Assembly: GCA_958510875.1 (NCBI GenBank)
Contig: OY294068.1
Span: forward strand, 66,566,633-66,630,632
Origin: Endomychus coccineus
Taxonomy: Eukaryota > Arthropoda > Insecta > Coleoptera > Endomychidae
DNA length: 64,000 nucleotides
Direction: 5' to 3'
Shown here: positions 47,979 to 59,949 of the stretch, in pieces
Position numbering within the stretch: position 1 is the first letter of the stretch
How the letters are laid out: each line of letters begins with the position of its first letter
Position numbers and translations under genes: made by a program
The notes under the pieces: model-generated
Seen by the model: the letters and a program-made list of their open reading frames with translations, nothing else
Told to the model about the DNA's origin: nothing
Database searches by the model: none

Positions 47979-48880
47979 TTAATTCTTATAGTCAATTTTT
48001 TCTTTAATTTGTCTTATTGCCTTGGTATCTATGTTTTTAGTTTGTAAATACTCTTTTAACATAGTCACTATCCCAGATTTACTTCCAACCATTGAAGGTG
48101 CTCCGTCAGTCGTAATTCCAGATATTTTCGTTGAATCCAAATCCATTATAGAACATTTTTCCAGAAGAGCTTTGAGCATGTCACTCCCCTTGGTTTGACT
48201 TGTCAAAGAACTCATACCAATCAGTTCTTCACTCACTTCAAAGTTTTGCGTTACACCTCGTAAAAATATTAACAGTTGAGCAGTGGAACTTAGATCTGTT
48301 GATTCGTTGAGTGCTATAGAAAAATACTCAAATTTTTCGATTTCGTAGCTTATTGCTTTCTATATTAGCTGCGGTAATTCTTCTTCGAACAGTCATCCGA
48401 TTTAACTGAATTTTCTCAAACTTCTTTGCATTTTCCGGACACATTTTTTTTGCGGCGATATCTAAACATTGCTTAACAAACTCACCATCTCTAAAAGGCC
48501 GACAAGTTTTCGCTATTATTCGAGATACTTCAAAGCTAACTTCAGTAGCTGTTTCAGTAGCATCTTGAATTGGTTTTGTAAACATAGCTTGCTGGCCTGT
48601 TAGTTCCCGTTGTAAAGTGGAAATTTTTTGTGTTCAATTTTCGCCATTTAATTTGGTAAAAGTAGGATGCTGGGTTTCATAGTGCTTTTCCACATTATAT
48701 TCCTTCGGAATAGAAACACTATTCTTGCACATTGAACATACAATTTTTTTATGCGATGAAATAAAGAATATTTTTCGGTCCAAATATCTTGAAACTGTCG
48801 ATTTTCATCTTCAACCTTAGGACTGCGTTTTTTTATTTTTACGGAGCCCTGGTTTATCCATATCAAAATTGATATTATAT
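47979..48880 (-). pseudogene. hAT transposase, N-terminal half (BED-type finger to DDE start)
   Basis: Pieces in order on the minus strand are KKRSPKVEDENRQFQDIWTEKY, VCSMCKNSVSIPKEYNVEKHYETQHPTF (a BED/C2H2-like finger, with a frame change), FTKPIQDATETATEVSFEVSRIIAKTCRPFRDGEFVKQCL, and SEELIGMSSLTSQTKGSDML...ISGITTDGAPSMVGSKSG, the hAT block with a catalytic Asp (TDGAPSMVG). The order is that of GTF2IRD2/ZBED5-like hATs. Interrupted by frame changes and then by the LINE at about 47945. Confidence 0.85.
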
Positions 48881-49123
48881 TGTTGCGTAGGTAGATGCAA
48901 AGGTCGAACGAGGAAATATTTATTCTTCACAGATTACAGTTCAATCAGTATAACGTTCGCTTGTCCGTAGTTGAAACTTAACTGCCCCGGTAGCGGGCGA
49001 TGCGTCGTTTTTATACGAGTTACCAAACATCGAGAACCTTCCACATTGTTCGGGGATTATACCGACGTATTTCGCGAACGTTCGAGTAGTCAGTTGATTC
49101 GAAATATTTCTAGTCTCGTAACA
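48881..49123 (-). mobile_element. Solo LTR, 243 bp, with 4-bp target duplication
   Basis: Starts TGTTGCGTAG and ends CTCGTAACA (TG...CA), flanked by ATAT on both sides (48877-48880, 49124-49127). On the minus strand it contains TATAAAA (from the complement of 49005-49015) and a downstream AATAAA, as expected for U3 and R. No internal retrotransposon sequence adjoins it, so it is probably a recombination-derived solo LTR. It sits within the hAT 5' region. Gypsy versus BEL/Pao cannot be told. Confidence 0.75.
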
Positions 49124-49379
49124 ATATGCTTGAACCGGCGAATAGAAACCTGTCCTACGTAGTACTAATCAGTAGCTTAGTTGATAAACCTGCCCCCTCC
49201 CTCCATATAAACACTTTTTGAGCCCCTACCTTTTTCTATAAAAAAAAGGAAAATAACAAATGTACTTTGAATTTTAATAATTTGCTATTTACACGTAATT
49301 AATGGTATAACTAAAGTATTTTTACGACACTCGAAATTAACATTTTGATTTCCTCGTGCGCCCCTACAGAGGTGCGCCC

Positions 49380-49418
49380 CCCTCACCGGGAGTTGCGGGG
49401 GCGTTATCTACGCCACTG
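49380..49418 (-). repeat. hAT 5' terminal end
   Basis: On the minus strand the end reads CAGTGGCGTAGATAACGCCC, a classical hAT terminus (CAGTGG...). It belongs to the transposase relic at 43588-48880. The following 8 bp (CTACCAAT) would be the target duplication, but the matching left end was not found. Confidence 0.65.
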
Positions 49419-50444
49419 CTACCAATTTTCTAGTTATTTTTTGATATGGTACATCAATTTAAGAAGAAAGTATGACGTATTCAACAGACTTTTTTATTTT
49501 TATTTAAAATAAAACTGATATTTTGAAGTAACTTTTTTTTAAATCCCTTTTCAATTCTGCGAATTCTACTGGATTTAGAGCTTTTGGATCTTCTTCACAT
49601 ACTTATATAGTTTTATCAATGGATATTATTGTATTGCCCTTAACTATTGATACATTGTTATTAAAGTGTAAATTTGTGTTTACTCCTGTAGTCGAGGAAA
49701 AAGGCAGTTAAGATGTCGTATTATTAAAAAACCACCTGCACGATCGGGGCGGGGAATGTTTACAACAGTTGCATACTCTGGAATGTTAATTATGGTAATG
49801 TTGCGCTTTGAAGATAAAGGGATTCTCGGATGGATGAAGGAGTTCAGAAATGTGGATTCACTGATGCAACTGTTTTCGTTATACACTTTTGTGGATATTC
49901 AATTATCAATTAGTTATTTGGTACTTAATACAACTTGAATACAATAATACAGAGTTTTAATATCTCTTACAACAATAATAATATTCTATTAATGATAAGA
50001 AACTACTACAAAGCAGCGGTGGTATTCACCAAAAACATTTTTTTGAATTGTGTAGTTTTGTGGAAAACTGTTGACTTGGTGCTGGTGGCAATGAATAAGC
50101 GAATAAGAAGTAGTGCGACACTGAGAACAGTGGCGGAAAATATTGATGAGGAACCTCCAACACAAATGGCATGTACCTTATCAGGATCGGCCGGTTCGGT
50201 CTCGAGACAAAATGAACTAAGATTCAATTTACAATTAGATATTTTTGTAATGTACTTAATACAACTTCAATATAATAATCCCTAGATTCAATACCTCTTA
50301 CAACAACAATAATAATATCCAATTAACGATAACAAACGACTACATTCCCTTTTTTCTTTGAATTCATTTACTTGTAGTAAACTTCGAAGATCTTGAATTA
50401 ATATTAAACGGTGTTCCCCTGGATAATCTATAAAAATAAAAATT
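49419..50444. other. Direct duplication, otherwise no gene seen
   Basis: 49915-50015 and 50245-50345 share TACTTAATACAACTT...TCTTACAACAA..AATAATAT in direct orientation about 330 bp apart. The 116-codon frame 49935-50285 runs between them and shows no recognised domain. The duplicates may be the remains of a tandem duplication or flanking repeats of an element. Confidence 0.5.
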
Positions 50445-51200
50445 GTAATGGAGAGCTATTCGTTTGATTGATGATCTCACACTTACGAATTCATTGACCT
50501 CTCTAGAACATCGTAGAAAGTTGTGAGATCTCTCCCTTTTCTATAGATATTTCCATGGTCAGTGTTCATCGGAAATCTCGTCTGATGTTCAACCACGAGA
50601 GATTCCAGATATAGTGTCATAGAATTAGATTTTTGGAGTTTTTAATTCTGAGTTCGGAGAGAAAAATTGCTTTAAGTAGATAATTATGATACAAATTGAA
50701 GGAACTAAAATCGAACACTTTTTGATCGTCGCAAATGGTCCAAAAAAAATGGTAAAAATGGCCAAAACCGGTTTTTCGCGCCGGGCATCGTCGGATTGAG
50801 TTAAAAAAAAAGCTTTTAATAAACTTATGCGCCGTAAAAGACGGAAAAAATTAGCTGCGGATGAACCCGATTGGACCAGCGGTGACCCCGCAAATTGCAA
50901 TAAACCATCGATTAGGCTCGAAATTTTAATAGGTTGTAGCTTTTGTGCCCACCAAGTACCACACAAAATGCAGCAAGATACACTTTTTGCAAACCGCAGC
51001 TTAATGCAAAAAAAGCACTTTTGTAAAATTACCCTAAAAAAGTTGTGGTGCGGTAACGCGCTATTTTTTTTACGGGATCATCTTCTTCAATAGTTAATGA
51101 ACAACTTACCAAATTTCCAACCTCTTATCTTCCGTAAAAGTAGCATTATTTTAAATAATGGTATTTCGTGCGCATGGAAGGGAGAGCCGCCGTGCTAGAC

Positions 51201-51752
51201 TCGTAAAAAACAACAATATCTCGGGAACCCCTGCTCGAAAATCGATGTTTTTTTTTAATCCGTATTACCATTCAATAATATTAAGATTACGCGTATTTTC
51301 AAACTTCTAGTAATGTCGGAAGTACTCTAAAAAAATACATTGCGCTATTCGATCTATTCATTATTACTATTTATTCGCTATTTTCGAATGTGTATGGTAT
51401 TTTAACATATTTTTTATTGTAATATATCAAATAACGATAAAAAGTAATACGAAAAATTTGAAAAGGGACATTGATAAAACGTATTTAGTACATATTGTAC
51501 TAAAAAAATATTTTGTACGTTTTATTGCGTGACATTCCATGCTTTTATTTTTTAGTTTATGACGCATATTTTATGGAAAATAGTAATAATGAATAGATCG
51601 AATAACGGAATGTATTTTTTTAGAGTACTTCCGACATTACTAGAAATTTGAAAATACGCGCAATCTTAATATTATTGAATGGTAGTACGGATTAAAAAAA
51701 ACATCGATTTTCGAGCAAGGGTTCCCGAGATATTGTTGTTTTTTACGAGCGT
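51201..51752. repeat. Inner palindrome of the foldback element
   Basis: CTCGTAAAAAACAACAATAT...ATCGATGTTTTTTTTTAATCCG pairs with CGGATTAAAAAAAACATCGAT...ATATTGTTGTTTTTTACGAG over about 200 bp per arm, with a ~150-bp spacer around 51480. It is either an internal domain of the foldback or a separate insertion. Confidence 0.8.
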
Positions 51753-51820
51753 TTGCATTTTGAACCCATACGCTTGAAAACACCGGATAGCCGAACTGCG
51801 GTACAGTGTGCGTGGCCTAG

Positions 51821-52111
51821 CCATAGAGATCATATAGTATAGAGGAGTGAAGCCCCGTCTTAACGCGAGAAGGTTTCAAAAACTTATCCGTTCCCCACTC
51901 CGCGGACATTATAAGGTGACGTTCGAGCGTTACCTCTAACTATAGTTACACGCGGTCATCTAAGCGCGCGGTTGAAGGAGAGTAAGGGGAACTAGTTAAA
52001 ATACCGCAGAGTGGGGTACGGATAACTCATCGCGTAAGATCGAACATGGTACGCAACGAATACATAGGCTATATAGGGGCTTTACTCCTCTATACTATAT
52101 GATCTCTATGG
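51821..52111. mobile_element. MITE, 291 bp, 6-bp duplication, nested in the foldback
   Basis: Inverted ends CCATAGAGATCATATAGTAT and ATACTATATGATCTCTATGG (about 40 bp with few mismatches) are flanked by GCCTAG on both sides (51815-51820, 52112-52117). It is non-coding. The superfamily is not recognised. Confidence 0.8.
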
Positions 52112-52960
52112 GCCTAGCGCGACGGCTCTCCCTTCCACACACAGCCAATTGTTTCAGCAACTTTTATGAAAGATAAGAGGTTGGAAATTTGGTAAGTTAT
52201 TCATTAACTATTGAAGAAGATGATCCCTTAAAAAACTAGAGCGTTACCGTACCACAACTTTTTTAGCGCCATTCTGCGGTTTGCAGAAAGTGTGTATTCG
52301 ATCTTGCTGAAATTATGTGTGGTACTTGGTGGGCACAAAAGCTACAACCTATTAAAATTTCAGCTCTTAATCTTTGAAAGAACAAGAGTTATGAATTTTT
52401 GAAATTTCGAGCAAAATCGATGGTTTTTTGCAATTTGCGGGGTCACCGCTGCACCAATCGGGTTCATCTGCAGTTCATTTTTTCCGACTTTTCACGGCGC
52501 ATAAGCTTATTAAAATCTTTTTTCTTTTTAACTCAAACCAACAACGAAAAACCGGTTTTGGCCATTTTTACCTTTTTTTTTTGGACCATTTGCGACGATC
52601 AAAAAGTGTTCGATTTTCGTTCCTTCAATTTGTATTATAATTATCTACTCTAGGCAATTCTTCTCTCCGAACTCAGAATTATGCAAAAATTACCGACATT
52701 TATTGCTAATTCTATCATACTAATAGGCAGACTAGACGGGCTCAAACTAGTCACCCTTCACTGTCAAGCTCGAGACCTGCCGAACTTCTTCCTACCAGAC
52801 TTAATTTTTTTATCGAACAGCGAAGTTGTGGAACTTTTTACCTACCGAGGTCTTTCCCTAGGGTATAAACTCCAAACCTTCAAGAAAAATATAAATGCTT
52901 ATCTTCTCTCGCTACATTCCACTGCTAGCTCACACGATGTTCTTCGAACATTATAGGTTT

Positions 52961-53387
52961 CCCTTCCCTGTAGTCAGAGATCTTCTCAAAGCGTTTTTGT
53001 CAATTCTGCAGAAATTTGTTGAACCACAGTAAACAAAATAATCTTGGTTCTCGGACGGATATCGTGTTATAGGAACACGAAACTGAAGATTACTTAAGAA
53101 TCCTTGACCGCGGAAGCGGTTAAGTGTTTGATTTGTACAATAAAATATTACAACAGAAAGAGATTAGACACGACTAATAATGTAATATCATCATGTACTT
53201 TATGACTAAATTTTTCGGTCGTGCTGTTTCCATCCACTTTTACTGCCCTACGACTGCAAAGTTCTCAGGTTTTACTTATTTTCCTTTTCTATGCAAACAT
53301 ATCCCTTGGTATCATATCATACCCAGTTAATCGCCCTTCCTCGAATGCCACAATGCTGTAGTTTAGTCACTTATAATTAGACGAGAG
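52961..53387. other. No gene seen
   Basis: The LINE 3' flank and AT-rich sequence. Confidence 0.4.
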
Positions 53388-53564
53388 ATTTTTTTTGTCG
53401 AAGTAAACTTGACATGTATTAATGAGAATTTTGTTGCCTGGCAATTTAACGAAAAAAACTGCCCGCAGGACGAGTAATTTTTTCTGGCAGTTTTTTGAGT
53501 TGAATTGCCTAATGGCAACAAAATTCGAATTATAAATGTCAAGTTTACTTCGACAAAAAAAAAA
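53388..53564. mobile_element. Palindromic MITE, ~177 bp
   Basis: Arms TTTTTTTGTCGAAGTAAACTTGACAT...GAATTTTGTTGCC and GGCAACAAAATTC...ATGTCAAGTTTACTTCGACAAAAAAA. The loop contains a second stem, AAAAAACTGCC/GGCAGTTTTTT. Flanking T and A runs blur the target duplication. Confidence 0.75.
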
Positions 53565-54067
53565 CCTAGAGTGTAATTCGGTAAGACAATTTAATGAATA
53601 TGTGAATCAATAAATTAAAAAATAAGATGTAAATTAGTTTATTTAATTTAACGGAAAAGTACAATTGTTGAAAACACAATTATTAAAAAAAGCTTGATTT
53701 TCAGGACTTTCTTGTCTTTTGTTAATAGTTTGCTGCATGCTAGTATTTTGAGCGGTGGTAGTAACTATTTCCTGGACGGTAGTACGAATGGAACCAATGA
53801 TTTTTTTATGATGTTCTTCATCTAACTGAAAGACTACCGTTTATTTTCTATTTAATTTTTTATAATATTCAATTTATCTATTTCTGCAAAAGATTAAGCT
53901 CGATTAAGCTATCTATTTTGACTAGACTTTCGAAATTGTAGATGGATTATTTGGAGACACTAAAATACAAAAAATATGCTAGATAGCTTCCTCTGAGGTA
54001 AATAGTATCTGAAATTTTAGCTGAGAACTGAAATGAAGTTGATTTTTGAAACGTATACTGTTTTAGT
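53565..54067. other. No gene seen
   Basis: AT-rich, nothing recognised. Confidence 0.4.
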
Positions 54068-55672
54068 AGTCCAGGCAACGAACCAGAAAAAAAAATACAG
54101 TAAGCTAGAATTTCAATTTTTTTTTTGCATTTTGTTCCTAATACCCCATAGATCATTCATGACTATCAAGATCGCAGGGGTCGACCTTTCTACCTCCGGG
54201 GTTTCAACCCCTCAGACGAGCATTCTTATAAAAACAATCCAAAAGTTTAGAAAATTAATGAATTAAGAGCCGAAAATGCCCCCCAGTATGTTTTTTGGAT
54301 CGCTGATCACGATTCCGCAGTTAGTTTTCTCGTAAAACTCCCTCCAGATGGGAAATTTGGAAAATATATATATAATATATAATTTATAATTTTGTTGCAA
54401 AAATGACCTCTAGTAAGTTATTTGGGTCGTTGATCACGAATCCGCTGTTATTTTTCCCAAAAAACTCTCTCCATATGGAAAATTCGGGAAATATGAGATT
54501 TTCCTGAGACGGTTATGAATAATAAAGTATAATTTTGTTGCAAAAATGACATCTAGTAGGTATTTTGAGTCGCTGATCACGATTCCGCTGTTATTTTTCC
54601 CAAAAAACTCTTTCCAGATGGAAAATTCGGGAAATATGAGATTTTCCTGAGACGGTTATGAATAATAAAGTATAATTTTGTTGCAAAAATGACATCTAGT
54701 AGGTATTTTGGGTCGTTGATCACGATTCCGCTGTTATTTTTCCCAAAAAACTTTCCAGATGGAAAATTCGGGAAATATGAGATTTTCCTGAGACGGTTAT
54801 GAATAATAAAGTATAATTTTGTTGCAAAAATGACATCTAGTAGGTATTTTGGGTCGTTGATCACGATTCCGCTGTTATTTTTCCCAAAAAACTCTTTCCA
54901 GATGGAAAATTTGAGATTTTCCTGAGACGGTTATGAATATTAAAGTTCAACTTTAATACAAAAATGACCCCTAGTAGTTTTTTTGGTCGTTGATCACGAT
55001 TCCGCTGTTATTTTTCCCAAAAAACTCTTTCCAGATGGAAAATCCCAAGTTTCTCATCTGAAGGGAGTTTTCCGAGAAAAGTAACATCGGAATCGTGATC
55101 AGCCACCCAAAAACATACTAGGGGTGATTTTTGAAACAAAATTATACTTCAATATTCATAACCGTCTCAGGAAAATCTCAAGTTTGCAAAATTTTGGGAA
55201 AAATTACAGCGGATTCGTGATCGGCGACCCAAAAAACCCACTAGAGGTAATTTTTGCAACAAAATTATACTTTATTATTCACAAACGTCTCAGAAAAATC
55301 TCAAATTTCCCGAATTTTTCATCTGGTGACGTCATTTATGCAACAAAATTATAAGTTATATATTATATATAAATTTTCCAAAATTCCCATCTGGAGGGAG
55401 TTTTCCGAGGAAACTAATTGCGGAATCGTGATCAGCGACCTAAAAAAACAAACTAGGGGTCATTTTCGGCTCTTAATTCATTAATTTTGGATTGTTTTTA
55501 TAAGAATGCTCCTCTGAGGGGTTGAAACCCCGTTTTGAGGGAGTAGGAAGGTCGACCCCCGCGGTTTTGATAGTCATGAATGATCTATGGGGTATTAGGA
55601 ACAAAATTTTGAAATTCTAGCTTACTGTATTTTTTTTATTATGGTCTTTTCCGTGCTTATTGCCTGGACTAT
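54068..55672. mobile_element. Foldback element with internal ~143-bp tandem repeats (GATCACGATTCCG family)
   Basis: Ends AGTCCAGGCA...TGCCTGGACT are inverted. The arms pair through AGCTAGAATTTCAA/TTGAAATTCTAGCT, ATACCCCATAGATCATTCATG and ATTCTTATAAAAACAATCC blocks. Inside the left arm a unit beginning TCGTTGATCACGATTCCGCT repeats near 54299, 54427, 54570, 54713, 54854 and 54987 (mostly 141-143 bp apart). The right arm has the motif inverted near 55095, 55210 and 55430. The centre is near 55050. It is non-coding. Confidence 0.85.
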
Positions 55673-56737
55673 AGTTCCACATATTAGTAGGCAATAGTAT
55701 TTTATATATCTACGCATACTCTTGCATATTAGTCCAGGCATTTAAGGATTTTTTTGTACGAATTTTGGCAAGTTCTAATGTTGGTCTATTCTTATGTATT
55801 TTGACGCGCTGAACACGATGGTGTAGTTTACATTTGGATTAACCCTGTGCTAGAAATACTGGTCAATTTTTGGACCCAAAAATATCCATTTTGCGTTTTG
55901 AGAAAAAACTATGGGTTGTAACAAAAAAGGTTTGAAACAAAAGTTATTGGAAAAATTAATATGCGATTTTTGGCTCTGGTCCCAAGTCGATTCGAAGTCG
56001 TGGGCCATTTAGTGTATTTTTTCAGAGTGGATCCGAATGTATAACTAATACTTTTTCAGTGTGGATTTATTTGAATTTATACCATAAGCAGTTTTCCCAA
56101 TGTGTGCTTCTAATTCAGAATATGCGGAATACAAAGGAAATATTTATTATACCAGATAGAAGTAAAATTCTGATACCATTTACTCAAAATTGATGTTTAC
56201 TTATAACAGTTTTCCGTCCATTTAATTTATTATCATTGTGTAAATTGATACAAAAAATGTCATTATACAGTTAATATTTGGGTGAACTATCAACAGTCTG
56301 CTGATAATATGTACATTATCTCTCGAGAACGACAATGTCAGAGTCGAAACTGCAGTTATTATTGTATCAAATGAAATAGTCTTAAAATGCTACTGCAACG
56401 GGTTATTTGGTTTTTTCATCGCCATTATGTTAACTTGCCACAAAATAACGGTTTATGCAATACAATGGAATCAATAACGAGTGTTCAATCTAAGAAGTAT
56501 CTTATCAATAATAGTCATCTATTGACTGAGATTTATCTATTAAAGCATTTTCCTTTGAAATTTTTTCCACTATGCATCAATTTTGATCGATGCGTAAATC
56601 ACTGTGAGAATCTGAAGAAAATAAATCCATGAAAACGAATTTTTGGGTAGTGGCCACTTATCCGAATCAGGGCCGGCTCGAGGGGCATTTGATCTATTAT
56701 CTGAACATGACACAGGACGACTGTTCTCAAGGCGATG
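55673..56737. other. No gene seen
   Basis: Another AGTCCAGGCA at about 55733 may be a stray terminus of the same family. The frame at 56387-56632 is unsupported. Confidence 0.4.
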
Positions 56738-58690
56738 TTTATTTATTTATTAACGGGACGAACTCTTTTACAGTATAACAAATTTAGTAAAATATAATGT
56801 ATCGTAAAAAGAATATGAAATAAAGAGTTTACATTGGAAATATACACAGACATAAAAATACATTCGTAATTACATAATTTATCTATGTTGAGCCAGTTAA
56901 AACCCTTTGAAAAGCAACCAAAGAAATATTCCAAAAAATGAGATTATTTAAATAATGATTTGCGGTAGTTAAAATACGACAAAATGAAGAATGCATTAGA
57001 TAGTTTGTTCTGCTATATGGTATGTGAAATATATTAATATTAGCCGGGCGGGTATTTCTTTGGGGAATGCGGAAATTAATTTGTGATAGTAAATCAGAAC
57101 AGTTAACTAACCCATCAATAAGCTTGAATAAAAATTTTAGATCATTATGATTTCTACGTAATGTTAATTTTCCAATATTTACAATCGATTCAACCAGGTT
57201 GTAATTTAAATTATAGTCACGAAATCTAATATCCGTTTTATCTTAAGAACTTATGTTATACCCTTTCAGTCCTAATGCGATGAACATTATAAGAAGGAGA
57301 CCATATAGAAGAACAATACTCAATTTGCAGACGCACCAATGCTGTGTAAAGATATCTTATACAAACAATGTTATGAAAATCGCTAGAAACTATTTTTATA
57401 AAACCTAAGGACTTAACTGCTTCATTAACTATATAATCACAATTTTCATTAAAAGTAAGCTTTCTGTCCATAATAACACCAAGATTTACTAGAAAAGATA
57501 TTGTTATTGATATGATAATCGAAATCCTCAAAACTATTGGTTCCATAAAACCTCATTACAAAGCATTTATCAACATTCAGTTCCATCCCATTTTCGTTGC
57601 ACCATATGTAAAGTTATGCTAACCATTTTTGAACTGTTGGAGCTAAAACAGATCCAATGACATAGATAAGTTTCAAATTATCGGCAAAAATCAAAAACGA
57701 CATATCTTGAAAACATACTTAATATCGTTGATGAAAAGAAGAAACAGCAATGGCCCTAAATGTACCCCTGAGGCACCTCCAATGGAACATGTTTCCTGTT
57801 GGTAAGGTAGCTTTTCAACCACTCCAATAATACACCTTGTATACCTACTGAGTATAGTTTCAAAATTAATAGCTCATGATTTATGCAGTCAAAAGCTTTA
57901 CAAAAATCGGTGTATATACAGTCTACTTGACCCTTTTCATGTATAGCCTCCAAGACTAATTGTGTAAATAGTAATAAATTAGTCTCAGCACATTTTCCCT
58001 TTGTAAATCCATTTTGCTCATCAATTATTATATGTTTATTGCTGCTCATCAATTATTATATGTTTATAGATTAAAGAAAAATGTTCCGTTACTATGCTCT
58101 CGAATAGCTTTGCTATACTTGATAAAATAGAAATTGGTCTGTAATTTTTGAAGTCAGTTTTATCGCCACTTTTATAGATTTTGGTTATAAAACTAAATTT
58201 TCAATAATCAAGAAAAATGCCTACCTCCAAAGATTTATTATACAAAAAATACAGAGGTCTTGATAAAATAAAAATGCAATTTTTTTGAAAACATGTGGTA
58301 TTCCATCACGACCCGGACCCGTGTTTGAGTACAACTTGCTTATAATAAATTTGACCAAGTGTGATATGAAGATTACTTGTTAAAACATTATTATTTGAAT
58401 TCAATATCGGAATACATATTTAATTTTTTATTTGTATAAACTGGAGAAAAGTGTCCTGCAAAACTAATAACAATATCATTTTCATATGAGATCTTTTCTT
58501 CGTTCTCGTTAGGATATTCGTTGGTATTTCTTCTTTCATTTACATAGTTGAAAAAATATTTAATGTTCGAGGCAATATTATTTTTTGTATCACGTATATG
58601 ATTTTCGTAATATTCCTCTGAAATTCGTTTACATTGTTTTCTTAAGTGAGAAGTGTTGATGTATTTTATCTAGATAATTCTCTAAGAAGA
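56738..58690 (-). pseudogene. LINE reverse transcriptase relic with 3' tail
   Basis: The minus strand from about 58690 reads RISEEYYENHIRDTKNNIASNIKYFFNYVNERRN (linker) and GPGRDGIPHVF. 58052-57756 gives DEQNGFTKGKCAETNLLLFT...VDCIYTDFCKAFDCINHELL and PLEVPQG; 57546-57256 gives LGVIMDRKLTFNENCDYIVNEAVKSLGFI...YTALVRLQIEYCSSIW. The catalytic YADD region is degraded. A small tandem duplication lies at about 58020-58070. The 3' end is marked by TTCGTCCCGTTAATAAATAA (56740-56765). It is a jockey-type element, a different family from the intact LINE. Confidence 0.85.
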
Positions 58691-58895
58691 CTTTTTTAGC
58701 CAAATACGTGGGTATCACTTTTAAAACACAATACAGACAAACATCCAGGTAATTTAAAAGGGATGGAAATGTAAAAGTGAAAAAGCATTTTATTAAATTA
58801 AATTTATCTCCAGCTGAGGGTAAGCGCCCATGTTTGCATTATTAACCCCGAATAGTATTTAAACAGGTACCTACATTTTGTTTCCTAATTAAGTT

Positions 58896-58962
58896 TACTC
58901 TGATGATGGCCACTTAGTAGCTGAAAGGTTTTTTTAGTGGATAAGGGTGATTATTTCGTACC
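58896..58962 (+). repeat. Hammerhead-family repeat, copy 3 (truncated)
   Basis: Reads TTACT-CTGATGA-T-GGCCAC-TTA-GTAGCT-GAAAGG, then jumps to TTTTTAGTGGATAAGGGTGATTATT, the conserved end of copies 1 and 2. Stem II has one mismatch. The stem III/cleavage segment is deleted, so this copy cannot be a complete ribozyme. Confidence 0.7.
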
Positions 58963-59339
58963 TATTAGTGTTAACTCTTTTAGCATATTAGATACTAAGA
59001 AGTACTAAGTTACCTCATAAGGGCTAATCTAATACATTAATGATAATCTTGAAATAGATAGATAGTGAAATTTTACCTAATTTCGGTTTAACTCATCGTG
59101 GGATTAAACGATAACGGAAAATCTAATTATACCAACAAATTGAACAAGGGAGACTTATTATGTATTTCTCGTTGAACAGGATATCGGACTTATTATATCC
59201 ATTATATTCTAAGGATTCCAGCAAATTTAATTTATTACTTTCATTCGGAATATGTAAAAATCTTGAGATTATCAATGGAGTTATTTTAAGATTTTATACA
59301 TTCAGAATAAAAGTAATGAATTAATTGATAAAAATAAAA
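58963..59339. other. No gene seen
   Basis: AT-rich spacer. Confidence 0.4.
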
Positions 59340-59940
59340 CCTATCGAAATTAGAAGGTTCGAATTGTATAAAAACACAATTGCATGAACGCCAGACGTCC
59401 TATGTAATTAGCTACGAACGAACACATTTTGACATACGCCTCCAGGAGCTCGCTACGCGTCAGTTAGAGTTTATACTTTTTACCTCGATCTTGTTAATTT
59501 AGGGTCGTTTAGTGCCCGTGCGGCCGACGCCCGTTGTAATAAAGTCTTTTTTGCTATGGGCCGCTAGCTTTTACCCGCTTCGGGTATATTTTAGTAGCTA
59601 GAAAATTCCCTTTGGTACGTCGCACGTCAGATGCTCGTAGCTGAGACCTGAGAGTACCCGTTTCTATTTGAATTAAATTTTCCAATTTAATCGATATTTC
59701 GGGACCTGAAACTATGCTATTAAGTTGACCCGGTTCATAATCTAACGACATGGATCGAAAACCGCACTCCAAATGTCGCCTTAAAGTCGTACGAGGGAGC
59801 ACTTTTCTAATTTGCGAGCTACGCGCTTCTCACGTGAACGTCATTCGATTTACGGAAAATTAACTATTTCAAAACAGTTTTTGACCCGGTTTGGGGCTGT
59901 TTCGACCTTATAAAAGGTTCAAAGTTTACATTTCGACAAT
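59340..59940 (+). mobile_element. Internal fragment of the 963-bp TIR element (copy 3)
   Basis: Corresponds to about 26195-26790 of copy 1 (CTATCGAAATTAGAAGGTTC...GCATGAACGCCAGACGTCC...GTTTTTGACCCGG). Both terminal repeats are missing. The shared internal frame is visible (LHERQTSYVISYERTHFDI) but carries stops. Confidence 0.8.
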
Positions 59941-59949
59941 TTTCCTTCT

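Larger units (their letters stand above)
50612..52722. mobile_element. Foldback element, 2.1 kb, with 3-bp ATA duplication
   Basis: Termini TAGTGTCATAGAATTAG and CTAATTCTATCATACTA are inverted; ATA flanks both sides (50609-50611, 52723-52725), and the uninterrupted LINE copy at 3307-3871 shows one such site. Arms of about 580 bp (50612-51197 and 52114-52722) pair through AATTCTGAGTTCGGAGAG, TTTTTGATCGTCGCAAATGG and GGGGTCACCGC-type blocks. A second palindrome (51201-51752) and a MITE (51821-52111) occupy the middle. No transposase is encoded. Confidence 0.85.
50445..52960 (+). pseudogene. LINE relic (family of 3307-3871), split by a foldback element
   Basis: 50460-50611 encodes AIRLIDDLTLTNSLTSLEHR...LFYRYFHG; 52723-52960 resumes RLDGLKLVTLHCQARDLPNFFLPD...STASSHDVLRTL. 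Aligned to 3307-3871, the two halves meet at one point (ERYQ / IGGLNELKLVT), which is where the foldback element 50612-52722 is inserted. Confidence 0.85.

Noticed and set aside
50612..50640. CACTA (EnSpm) assignment from TAGTG terminus and 3-bp duplication
   Set aside because: The terminus reads TAGTG inward rather than CACTA, and no related transposase is present; superfamily left open.
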